64,000 nt of DNA, from contig JACPDI010000018.1 of NCBI GenBank assembly GCA_016184105.1, forward strand, positions 1 to 64,000, given 5' to 3'. The position numbers and the translations under genes are program-made. Below are positions 47,265 to 55,068 of this stretch, piece by piece (the first letter of the stretch is position 1; every line of letters begins with the position of its first letter). The notes below the pieces were generated by a model. The model made no database searches, was not told the origin of the DNA, and worked only from the letters and a program-made list of their open reading frames with translations. Origin of the DNA: Acidobacteriota bacterium. GTDB lineage: Bacteria; Acidobacteriota; Vicinamibacteria; Vicinamibacterales; 2-12-FULL-66-21.

Positions 47265-50204
47265 ATGCGCGATTTCACGAAGTGCGCAACGTTCGTGACC
47301 GCGCTGCTTTTGGCGGCGGGCATGGCGTCGGCGCAGCAGACGAGCGGCAACATCTCTGGCCGCGTCGTTGACGAACAGCAGGCCGCCCTGCCGGGCGCCA
47401 CCGTGACCGCGAAGAACGTCGACACCGGGTTCTCGCGCTCGGCGACGACCGACGGCGAAGGCATCTATCGCCTCACGGCGCTGCCGGTCGGCAACTACGA
47501 CCTGGTGACCGAGATCGCGGGCTTCGGCAGGAACGAGCGGAAGGGCATCGTGCTGAACGTCGGCCAGACGCTGACGATCGACGTCGCGATGCGGCTTGCG
47601 GGCGTCCAGGAGAACGTGACGGTCACCGGCGAGTCGCCGCTGATCGAAGCGACGGCCTCCTCGGTGGGCGGCGTCGTCGACGTGAGGCGGATCGAGAACC
47701 TGCCGCTCAACGGACGCCAGTTCGCGAACCTGGCGGCGACGATTCCCGGCGTCGGACTGGGGTTCCACTCGGATCCGACCAAGAGCACGCAGTATTCGCC
47801 GCAGATCAACGGCGGCAACGGCCGCAATCTGAACTACCAGATTGACGGCGGCGACAACAACGACGACACGGTCGGCGGGCTGCTGCAGTTGTTTCCGCTC
47901 GAGGCCATCCAGGAGTTCAACTTCGTCACCTCGCGCGCGAAGGCGGAGGCCGGCCGCAGCAACGGCGGCGTGATGAACATCGTCACCAAGAGCGGCACGA
48001 ACGACCCGCACGGCAGCTGGTTCACGCTCTTCCGCGATGATGCGATGAACGCGAAGACCGAGACGGAGCGGCTCGCCAAGACCGACAAGCAGGATTACCG
48101 CCGGTACCAGTACGACGGCAGCTTCGGCGGACCGATCGTGCGAGACAAGGCGCACTACTTCGGCGCGTTCGAGCGCACCCAGCAGGACACGTTCCAGGTC
48201 GTCAACACGCTCGGGCTCTTCCCCGACCAGGACGGCGTGTTCGGCACGCCTTACCGCGAGACGCTGCTGACCGGCAAGATGACCTCGCAGCTCAACGCGC
48301 AGCACTACCTCTCGGTGCGCTACGGCCGCAACACGAACTCGCAGCCGTACGGGGCGGGCACGCGGTCGGTGCCGAGCAACTGGGGGACGAGCGAAAACTC
48401 CTTCAACTCGGTGAACCTGAACCACAACTGGGTGCTGGGCGGATCGCGGCTGAACGAGTTCATCTTCCAGTACGCGGACTTCCGCAACCACATCGGCGCC
48501 AACAGCGGCGACCCGACGCAGAACTTCCCGAACGGCGTGTCGATCGGGCAGAACGGCAATACGCCCCAGACCACCGAACAGAAGAAGTGGCAGTTCCGCG
48601 ATGACTTCTCGTGGCACATGGAGGGTATGGGCGGTTTGGGCCACGACTTCAAGACGGGCGTGAACTTCATCAACGAACCGCGCCTGTTCATCACGTTCAA
48701 CACCGGCACGAACGACTTCACGTACAACCACCTGACGAACGACCTCAACGGGCCGCTCTCGACCGTCACCCGGAACGGTGGCGCGGCCGAGGCGAACATC
48801 CCGCTGAAGCAGTACGCGTGGTACATCCAGGACGACTTCCGGGCGACGTCGCGACTGACCTTCAATCTGGGGCTGCGATACGACTACATCGACGGCTACC
48901 AGATCGATCAGGCGAAGAACCCGAACTTCGTCGCGATCCAGAACGCCGGACGCGCGGGCCTGCTGGCCGGTATCAAAGGCCTCGAGAACGCCGGCAAGGA
49001 TCCGAAGGAAGACTCGAACAACTGGCAGCCGCGCGTCGGGATGGCCTGGGACGTCAGGGGCGACGGCAAGGACGTCGTCCGCGCCGGCTGGGGCATCTAC
49101 ATGGACATGGGCTACACGAACTCGAACGTGCTGTTCCCGGCGATCGACGCGACGGGCATCGGCTCGGGTTCCGTCTTCAACGTGGACAACCCGAATGGCA
49201 TTCGGAATCCGAACGGGTCGTTCTACCAGGTGGGTCAGCCCATTTCGAACATCACGAGCCAGAACCAGGCGGATCCGAACTCGCTGCCGCTCATCGGCCA
49301 GTGGCTCGACCCGCGGCTGCAGATGCCCTACACGCGCCAGACGGCGGTGGGCTGGTCGCACGAGCTGATGGCGAGCACGGTGTTCACGTTCGATTTCGTC
49401 CGGGCGGACGGCCGCGATCTGAACACGCGGCCGCGCATCAACACGCGGCCGGTGGGGCAGCCCACCGCGCCCCGGCGGCTGGCGTTCGTGGGCCTGAACC
49501 CGAACGCGGCTGGCACGCGCGGAGCGATCAGCCGCGCGGAAAGCAAGTACACCGCGGCGATGTTCGGTCTCAAGCGTCGCATGATGGACGGCATCGACCT
49601 GACGCTGACCTACACGCTCGCGGAGGCGAAGAGCCAGATCGGCACGGCGGCCGACGAGCTCAACTCCAACAACCTGCAGGAGGCGGAGCTGCTCTTCGAC
49701 GACCCGCGGACGTACGGGCCCACCTCACGCACCGACGCGCGGCATTCGGGCACCATCGCCGGCGTGTTCTTGGTGAAGGGCTTCACGATTTCGCCGTTCT
49801 TCATCTACCGATCGCGGCTGCCCGTGTCGCTCACCGAGGGCGTGGATCGGAACCGCAACGGTGAGAACAACGACCTGCCGGACAAGGCGTATCAGTTCGA
49901 CGGGGTCGGTAACCCGCCGAAGGAGATCGGCAACTGCGAGACGTGGAACTGCGGCCGCGGGGCGTGGCGCACGCAGATGAACCTGCGCGTGTCGCGTGCG
50001 TTCCGCATCTACGGGAACGCGCGGATCGAGGCGATTGGCGAGATCTTCAACCTGTTCAACGCCAAGAACCCGACCGGGTTCCGTGCCGGCCGCCTGCTGG
50101 CCGGGAACCCGAATCCGCTGTTCATGCAGCCGACCACCTACGCGGGCGACTTCCAGGCGGGAGAGCAGCGCGTCGGCCAGGTCGGGTTCCGGTTCTCGTT
50201 CTGA
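47265..50204 (+). CDS. Oar-like TonB-dependent outer-membrane receptor (second)
   Basis: The 979-residue product follows a strong GGAGGAGG site. It has a signal peptide (cleavage near A-S-A-Q-Q, residue 23) and a carboxypeptidase-regulatory domain (about 28-105, I-S-G-R-V-V-D-E). A plug with L-P-L-N-G-R-Q-F-A-N-L and a beta-barrel ending V-G-F-R-F-S-F follow. It lies between two TPR sulfatase-fold genes, which suggests that it imports products of, or substrates for, those exported hydrolases. It is only distantly similar to the receptor at 2467. No TonB box could be identified. Confidence 0.92.
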   Translation: MRDFTKCATFVTALLLAAGMASAQQTSGNISGRVVDEQQAALPGATVTAKNVDTGFSRSATTDGEGIYRLTALPVGNYDLVTEIAGFGRNERKGIVLNVGQTLTIDVAMRLAGVQENVTVTGESPLIEATASSVGGVVDVRRIENLPLNGRQFANLAATIPGVGLGFHSDPTKSTQYSPQINGGNGRNLNYQIDGGDNNDDTVGGLLQLFPLEAIQEFNFVTSRAKAEAGRSNGGVMNIVTKSGTNDPHGSWFTLFRDDAMNAKTETERLAKTDKQDYRRYQYDGSFGGPIVRDKAHYFGAFERTQQDTFQVVNTLGLFPDQDGVFGTPYRETLLTGKMTSQLNAQHYLSVRYGRNTNSQPYGAGTRSVPSNWGTSENSFNSVNLNHNWVLGGSRLNEFIFQYADFRNHIGANSGDPTQNFPNGVSIGQNGNTPQTTEQKKWQFRDDFSWHMEGMGGLGHDFKTGVNFINEPRLFITFNTGTNDFTYNHLTNDLNGPLSTVTRNGGAAEANIPLKQYAWYIQDDFRATSRLTFNLGLRYDYIDGYQIDQAKNPNFVAIQNAGRAGLLAGIKGLENAGKDPKEDSNNWQPRVGMAWDVRGDGKDVVRAGWGIYMDMGYTNSNVLFPAIDATGIGSGSVFNVDNPNGIRNPNGSFYQVGQPISNITSQNQADPNSLPLIGQWLDPRLQMPYTRQTAVGWSHELMASTVFTFDFVRADGRDLNTRPRINTRPVGQPTAPRRLAFVGLNPNAAGTRGAISRAESKYTAAMFGLKRRMMDGIDLTLTYTLAEAKSQIGTAADELNSNNLQEAELLFDDPRTYGPTSRTDARHSGTIAGVFLVKGFTISPFFIYRSRLPVSLTEGVDRNRNGENNDLPDKAYQFDGVGNPPKEIGNCETWNCGRGAWRTQMNLRVSRAFRIYGNARIEAIGEIFNLFNAKNPTGFRAGRLLAGNPNPLFMQPTTYAGDFQAGEQRVGQVGFRFSF

Positions 50205-50210
50205 TCCTGG

Positions 50211-50243
50211 TCAAGGGTCAGGGCTGAGGGTTCAGGGTTCAGG
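50211..50243 (+). repeat. GGGTTCAGG-type short tandem repeat
   Basis: Imperfect tandem copies of AGGGTTC and its variants fill the 40-base gap between the convergent receptor and sulfatase-fold genes. No hairpin is evident. Function is unknown. Confidence 0.55.
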
Positions 50244-50244
50244 T

Positions 50245-52302
50245 CTATCGGAGGGCGGCGAGCAACTCGCTCGCCGCCCGTTTTTCGCGCGAGCCCGCCG
50301 GTGCGGCACCGACCACCTTGCGATACTGCTCGGCAGCTCGTGCCGTTTCTCCGCTCTCCTGCAGGGCAATCCCCAGGTTCAACCGCGCCTCGTGGAACGC
50401 GGGGTCGTACGCGATCGCGCGTTCGAAAAACGGAATGGCGTCCATGGGACGCTGTTGCTGGACGAGGATCACGCCCATCCCGTTCGACGCGTCCGCGTAG
50501 CGGGGATCGAGATCGATCGCGCGCTGATACGCCGTCGATGCGGCTGCCAGCTCACCTGTCTCGCGGCGCGCGTTGCCCAGATTCGTCCAGAAGGAGGCGT
50601 TGTTCGAATCGAGCCGGGTGGCCTGCTCGAAGGCCGCCGCCGCGTCAGCGGCTCGGCCGGCGTCGGCGTGTAGCAGCCCCAGGCCGTTGTGCGCGTTCGG
50701 GTCGTCGGGCGCCAGCGCGAGAGCCGCCTGCTCCGCCTTCATGGCCTCCACCCGTTCGCCGGCCGCTCGAGCCGCGAGGGCGAGACCGTGGAACAGCGTG
50801 GCGTCATCGGGCCAGCGTGAAACAAGACGGCGATAGAACTGCAGCGCCTGCGGCGTTCGGCCCGTATCCTTGAGCGCCTGCGCGTACGATGCCTGGAACA
50901 CCCGCGCCGATGGAAAGCTTGCCGCGAGCGTTCTGAGATCGGCCAGTGCCTCCGCGCTGCGTCCCGAGGCGGTCAGGGATAACGCCTGCTCGAATCGGTT
51001 CCACGCTGAAATGAAATCGCGCGGGTTCGGCGCGCCCGCGGGCGTGCGGCCCGACGGCGCGGCCGCCACGTAGCCGAGCGCGCGCAGGCGGTCCGCGGCA
51101 TCGGGCGTCGCGGATGGCGAAGTCCTGGCGCTTTCGAAAATCCGATCCAGGCGCGTTCGCATCGCCGCCGCGACCGACGCGTTCTGTGCGACGACGTTCT
51201 CTTTCTCACCGGCATCGCGGGAAAGGTCGAAGAGCTCCGGGCCGGATGACGAGAGCAGCTTCCAGCGATCGTCCACGAGAGCCCGCACGGGGCTCCATCC
51301 CGCCGCGCGTGGGTAGGTCGTTTCCGCGTAGATGTCCGTCGACGCTCCGGCGATCACATCGACGCCGGTCATCGTCGCGGGCGCCTGCAGGCCGGCGCGC
51401 GCCAGCAGCGTCGGCGCAAGGTCGCGCAGGCTGGCGGGCGCGTCGTTGCGCGTGCCGCCCTGGACACCGGGCCCGGCGACGATGAACGGCACGCGCAGCG
51501 TCGAGTCGTACAACAGCATCCCGTGCGTCGCCTCGCCGTGCTCGCCGAGGCCCTCGCCATGATCGCCTGCGAGCGCCACGACGAGATCAGGGCCGACCTT
51601 TCTGCGAACGTCGCGGATGAGCGAGCCGACCTGCGAGTCGGCGAACGCCACTTCGCCCTCGTACGCACGATGACCGGCGGTCTTCAGGAACTCGGCCGGC
51701 GGCGCGTGGGGCGCGTGGGGATCGTAGAGATGCACCCAGACAAACAGCGGCTTCGATGCGTCCGCACCTGCCAGCCACTTGAGCGCGGCGACGACGACCT
51801 GGTCCGCGCGGCGCTCGGATTCGAGGCGCGCGGGGGCCCGGGGGTCGCGCGGGATACGGTCGTCGTACATCTCGAAGCCGTCTGACAGCCCGAACCGCCG
51901 GTCGAGCACGTACGCGCCCACGAATGCGGCAGTCGTGTAACCTGCGTCGCGGAACAGGCGCGCGAGCGTCGGGCGCGAGCCGTCGAAACGGTGGACGCCG
52001 TTTTCCCGCACGCCGTGTTCGGGCGGGAGCGTCCCCGTCATGATGGAGACGTGCGACGGGAGCGTGAGCGGCACCGTCGCGCGCGTGTTGGTGAAGCTGA
52101 CGCCTTCCTGCGCGAGCGCATCGATCGCGGGCGTCAGTCCGCGCCCCACGCGGTCCGCGCGCAGCGTGTCGATCGTGACGAGCAGCACCGAAGGGGTGCC
52201 CTTCGACGCCGGTGGCGCGCCGCACGCCATAAGTGTGACAGTCACACTTATCAGAAGTGTGACAGTCACACTTATCGGCCGGAGAAAGTGTGACTGTCCC
52301 AC
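50245..52302 (-). CDS. Sulfatase/AlkP-fold lipoprotein with TPRs and REP-encoded signal peptide (second copy)
   Basis: From the GTG at 52302 the product has 685 residues. Residues 1-27 form a lipoprotein signal: MGQSHFLRP, then ISVTVTLLISVTVTL, then lipobox L24-M-A-C27. Residues 3-24 are encoded almost wholly by three REP units. The AlkP-superfamily domain follows (T-I-D45-T-L-R-A-D50; A-G-D-H-G-E-G-L-G-E-H-G-E). T80-L-P-S-H84 stands in place of the sulfatase formylglycine motif. TPR repeats fill the last 250 residues. The reading frame stays open upstream to 52689 but is antisense to the transposase gene. An alternative ATG at 52230 would give M-A-C-G-A-P-P and no export signal. Confidence 0.87.
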   Translation of the reverse strand: MGQSHFLRPISVTVTLLISVTVTLMACGAPPASKGTPSVLLVTIDTLRADRVGRGLTPAIDALAQEGVSFTNTRATVPLTLPSHVSIMTGTLPPEHGVRENGVHRFDGSRPTLARLFRDAGYTTAAFVGAYVLDRRFGLSDGFEMYDDRIPRDPRAPARLESERRADQVVVAALKWLAGADASKPLFVWVHLYDPHAPHAPPAEFLKTAGHRAYEGEVAFADSQVGSLIRDVRRKVGPDLVVALAGDHGEGLGEHGEATHGMLLYDSTLRVPFIVAGPGVQGGTRNDAPASLRDLAPTLLARAGLQAPATMTGVDVIAGASTDIYAETTYPRAAGWSPVRALVDDRWKLLSSSGPELFDLSRDAGEKENVVAQNASVAAAMRTRLDRIFESARTSPSATPDAADRLRALGYVAAAPSGRTPAGAPNPRDFISAWNRFEQALSLTASGRSAEALADLRTLAASFPSARVFQASYAQALKDTGRTPQALQFYRRLVSRWPDDATLFHGLALAARAAGERVEAMKAEQAALALAPDDPNAHNGLGLLHADAGRAADAAAAFEQATRLDSNNASFWTNLGNARRETGELAAASTAYQRAIDLDPRYADASNGMGVILVQQQRPMDAIPFFERAIAYDPAFHEARLNLGIALQESGETARAAEQYRKVVGAAPAGSREKRAASELLAALR

Positions 52303-52304
52303 TT
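52231..52304. repeat. REP cluster R5 (units a-b-c) at gene 5' end beside the RAYT gene
   Basis: Two perfect 9-1-9 palindromes, AAGTGTGACAGTCACACTT, lie at 52231-52249 and 52255-52273. A third unit with CCCAC lies at 52285-52304. Read on the minus strand the order is a-b-c with spacers of 12 and 5 bases, inside the sulfatase-fold reading frame. The cluster ends 40 bases before the RAYT start codon. Confidence 0.95.
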
Positions 52305-52344
52305 CGGGCGGATCGGTTTTTGAAAAGGGTGATGCGAATCCGTT

Positions 52345-53031
52345 ATGTCGAGACACCGACGCGTCACTCCTGCAGCGTACCCTCAGCACGTGCTCAACCG
52401 TGGGAACGAGAAGGCGACGATCTTTCACAAACCCGCTGATTATGAAGCATTCCTCTCGATCCTGGCAGACGGAATGACGCGGGTGGCCATCCGCATCCTG
52501 GCCTTCTGCTTGATGCGGAATCACTTTCATCTGGTCCTGCTGCCAAGCACGGCGTACGCAATCCCTGCGTACATGCGATGGACCATGAATGTGCACGTTC
52601 GGCGTTATCGCCAGCATTATCGGTCGAACGGTACCGGGCACGTTTATCAGGACCGATACAAGAACTACGTAATCCAGGACGAGACGCACCTGCTCACGGT
52701 GCTGCGCTATGTCGAAGGAAATGCCGCGCGGGCCAACCTGGTCGAGCGGGCTGAGGACTGGCCGTGGTCGAGCCTGAACCGAACAGCGACCGGCGATGGC
52801 CGCACAATAGTGTCGGCGTGGCCCTGCCCACGCCCATCAAATTGGGCGGACATTGTCAACGAGCCGTTCTCTATCGAGGCTCTCCAGCGGCTGCGTCAAT
52901 CGGCCGAGCGCGGAGTACCGTATGGATCAGAGGAGTGGGTCGAAGAGACGGTTCGGCGGTACGGGCTCGAATCGACGGTACGACCCCCTCATCGCCCGGC
53001 GGGCGGCCCGCAGAAGCTACCAGAAGTGTGA
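52345..53031 (+). CDS. REP-associated tyrosine transposase (RAYT, Y1/HUH family)
   Basis: The 228-residue product has the Y1 transposase fold. The metal-binding H60-F-H62 lies in L-M-R-N-H-F-H-L-V. The candidate catalytic tyrosine is Y122 in L-R-Y-V-E-G-N-A-A-R-A, and W-P-W-S-S after it is typical of RAYTs. Such proteins bind and cut REP hairpins as single strands and are held to spread REP elements. Direct copies of AAGTGTGACTGTCCCACTT flank the gene at 52286 and 53024. Its TGA stop and last codons (L-P-E-V) lie in the downstream copy. The enzyme appears intact. Confidence 0.92.
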   Translation: MSRHRRVTPAAYPQHVLNRGNEKATIFHKPADYEAFLSILADGMTRVAIRILAFCLMRNHFHLVLLPSTAYAIPAYMRWTMNVHVRRYRQHYRSNGTGHVYQDRYKNYVIQDETHLLTVLRYVEGNAARANLVERAEDWPWSSLNRTATGDGRTIVSAWPCPRPSNWADIVNEPFSIEALQRLRQSAERGVPYGSEEWVEETVRRYGLESTVRPPHRPAGGPQKLPEV

Positions 53032-53042
53032 CTGTCCCACTT
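53024..53042 (+). repeat. REP unit R6 at the 3' end of the RAYT gene
   Basis: AAGTGTGACTGTCCCACTT repeats the unit at 52286-52304 in direct orientation. It contains the RAYT stop codon and touches the stop codon (TAA) of the convergent antiporter gene. The two direct copies bracket the transposase gene as a possible mobile unit. Confidence 0.9.
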
Positions 53043-54993
53043 ATCCGCGGGTGAGGCGGCGCCGCGCCAGTAGGATGTCGCTGGGATCGCCCATCAGGTA
53101 CAGGACATCGCCGGCGTTCAGCGTGGCAGCCGCCGCGGGCGACGTCGTGCGGTGCCCCTGCGACTCGAGCGCGACCACCAGTGCGCCCGTTTCGGCCCGC
53201 AGGTTCACGTCCGCAATCGTCCGGCCCACCGCCCAGTCCCCCGCCGACAGCACGTGCGTCGCGACAGGCGACTGGCTGATGGCGCTGACGGCGTCCATCG
53301 GCCGCGACGGCGCACGAACCGGGCGCAGGCTCTCGGTCTCATGTCGGATCATGTCGAGCGTCGTCTCGATGAGATTTCCCGGGATGTTGACACGCGCGAG
53401 GAGCTGCGCGAGCACCTCGAGGGATGTTTCAATCTCTTCAGCGACCGCCACAGTGGCTCCAGCCTCCTCCATGCGACGGGCCTCGCCGCGATACCGCGTC
53501 CGCACGATCACCGGGATGGCCGGCGCCACGTCACGTGCCACTTTGACGACGCGCAGCGATGCATCGGCATCGCTCAGTACGAGGGCGAGGGCACGCGCGC
53601 GCCCGATGCCCGCGGCGCGGAGGCTGTGCGGATTGGCGGCGTCGGCGTACATGATCGATTCCCCAGCGGTGCGCGCCTCGCGCACGGCGGCACCGTTCAA
53701 ATCGAGAACGAGGTACGGCACGCCAAATTTCTTCAGCGTCTTCGTGATCAGCCGGCCGCCGGCGCCGTATCCCATCACGATGACGTGGTCGGCCAGCGTG
53801 CTCGACAGTCCCTCCCGGGGAGCCGGCCGACGACGGCCGGTCAGCCGGGCCGCGATCCCGGGCGCGAAGGCCAGCAGCGCCGGCGTCAGCATCATGGTCC
53901 CGATGCTCGCGGCAAGCAGCGTCTGCCACACGTCCGGCGGCAGCAACCCGGCCTGAAGGCCGGCGCGGCCCAACACGAAGGAGAATTCCCCCACCTGTGC
54001 GAGGGCGATGCCGGCGGCAATCGCCACTCGCGCGCTCGGCGCAAACGGCATGAGCACGGCGGCGGCCGCAAGGGCCTTGACGACCACGATCGTGAGAAGC
54101 GCCGCCGCTATCCACGGAAACGCGCGCAGCACGAACGCGGGGTGCAGCAGCATTCCGAGCGAGATGAAGAAGAGGCTGGACAGGATGTCACGCAGCGGCC
54201 GGATTTCCGCATGGGCCTGGTGGCTGAACTCGCTCTCTGCCAGCACCAGCCCGCCAAGAAAAGCGCCGAGCGCCATCGAGACGCCCAACAGCGAGCTGGC
54301 CCACGCGGTTCCGACGCTCGCGAGCAGGATCGCCAGCGGAAAGGCTTCGCGACGCCCGCTCCGCAGGACCCAACGCACGAAGAGCGGCAGCACCAGCCGG
54401 CCCACGCCGGCAACGATCGCGAGCGCGACAGCCGCGCGCAGCAGCGCTTCTCCCGCCCTGCCGGCCGGCGCCTGCCCGGCGAGGATCGGCACCATCAGCA
54501 GCAGCACGACGATCGAAAGATCCTGGAACAGCAGCACGCCCGTCGTCAGGCGCCCTGCAGGGGAACCAAGTTCGTTGCGCGAACCCATTTCCTTCAGGAC
54601 GATTGCCGTGCTGGACAAGGACACAAACAGGCCGGCGAACACCGCCACGCGCGGCGCAACGGTGGAAAACGCGACAAGCAGCGCCGCCACCAGGCCTGCC
54701 GTGACCGTCACCTGGAGGAGCCCTCCCGCCAGCGTCGCGCGCCACAGGCGGCGCATCTCGGCGAGCGAGAAGTCAAGCCCGACGGTGAACAACAGGAGCA
54801 CGATGCCGATCTCGGCCATGAGATCGACCTCGGACTGCGTTGCGACGAACGCCAACCCGTGCGGCCCGGCGGCGATCCCGGCGAGAATCATGGCGACGAT
54901 GGCGGGAATCCGCAGCCGCGCGAAGAGAACGATCAGGACGAGCGCGACGGCGTAGGCCGGGATCAGGCCGGCAAGAAGGGCGTGTTCCGACAT
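53041..54993 (-). CDS. CPA2-type cation/proton antiporter with RCK domains (Kef-like)
   Basis: The 650-residue product has an N-terminal sodium/hydrogen-exchanger domain of about 12 helices (1-390; F-T-V-G-L-D-F and L-L-F-Q-D-L-S-I). An RCK_N/TrkA-N nucleotide-binding domain follows (about 405-525, V-I-V-M-G-Y-G-A-G-G-R). A C-terminal TrkA-C domain ends it (about 565-648). It would exchange K+ or Na+ for protons at the inner membrane under nucleotide control. Whether it is glutathione-gated like KefB/KefC is not known. The stop abuts REP unit R6. Confidence 0.9.
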   Translation of the reverse strand: MSEHALLAGLIPAYAVALVLIVLFARLRIPAIVAMILAGIAAGPHGLAFVATQSEVDLMAEIGIVLLLFTVGLDFSLAEMRRLWRATLAGGLLQVTVTAGLVAALLVAFSTVAPRVAVFAGLFVSLSSTAIVLKEMGSRNELGSPAGRLTTGVLLFQDLSIVVLLLMVPILAGQAPAGRAGEALLRAAVALAIVAGVGRLVLPLFVRWVLRSGRREAFPLAILLASVGTAWASSLLGVSMALGAFLGGLVLAESEFSHQAHAEIRPLRDILSSLFFISLGMLLHPAFVLRAFPWIAAALLTIVVVKALAAAAVLMPFAPSARVAIAAGIALAQVGEFSFVLGRAGLQAGLLPPDVWQTLLAASIGTMMLTPALLAFAPGIAARLTGRRRPAPREGLSSTLADHVIVMGYGAGGRLITKTLKKFGVPYLVLDLNGAAVREARTAGESIMYADAANPHSLRAAGIGRARALALVLSDADASLRVVKVARDVAPAIPVIVRTRYRGEARRMEEAGATVAVAEEIETSLEVLAQLLARVNIPGNLIETTLDMIRHETESLRPVRAPSRPMDAVSAISQSPVATHVLSAGDWAVGRTIADVNLRAETGALVVALESQGHRTTSPAAAATLNAGDVLYLMGDPSDILLARRRLTRG

Positions 54994-55013
54994 GGGATCT
55001 CACTCCCACGATC

Positions 55014-55062
55014 GCAGATCCCACGAATGACTGATTGCGGGATCCGGGATCGTGGGATCTGC
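55014..55062. repeat. 13-base inverted repeat between peptidase and antiporter genes
   Basis: GCAGATCCCACGA (55014-55026) and TCGTGGGATCTGC (55050-55062) are perfect reverse complements around a 23-base loop that contains more GGGATC. It fills most of the 75-base gap between two genes on the minus strand. It may be a terminator after the peptidase or a member of another palindromic family. Confidence 0.7.
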
Positions 55063-55068
55063 AATGAC

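Noticed and set aside
45181-52302. Classical sulfatase and TonB polysaccharide-utilisation locus
   Set aside because: Both hydrolases lack the formylglycine motif, there is no glycoside hydrolase or anaerobic maturase nearby, and the receptor is Oar-like rather than SusC/SusD.
52345-53031. Ordinary IS200/IS605 insertion sequence
   Set aside because: There is no tnpB, and the protein has the RAYT features and REP flanks rather than IS200 end hairpins.
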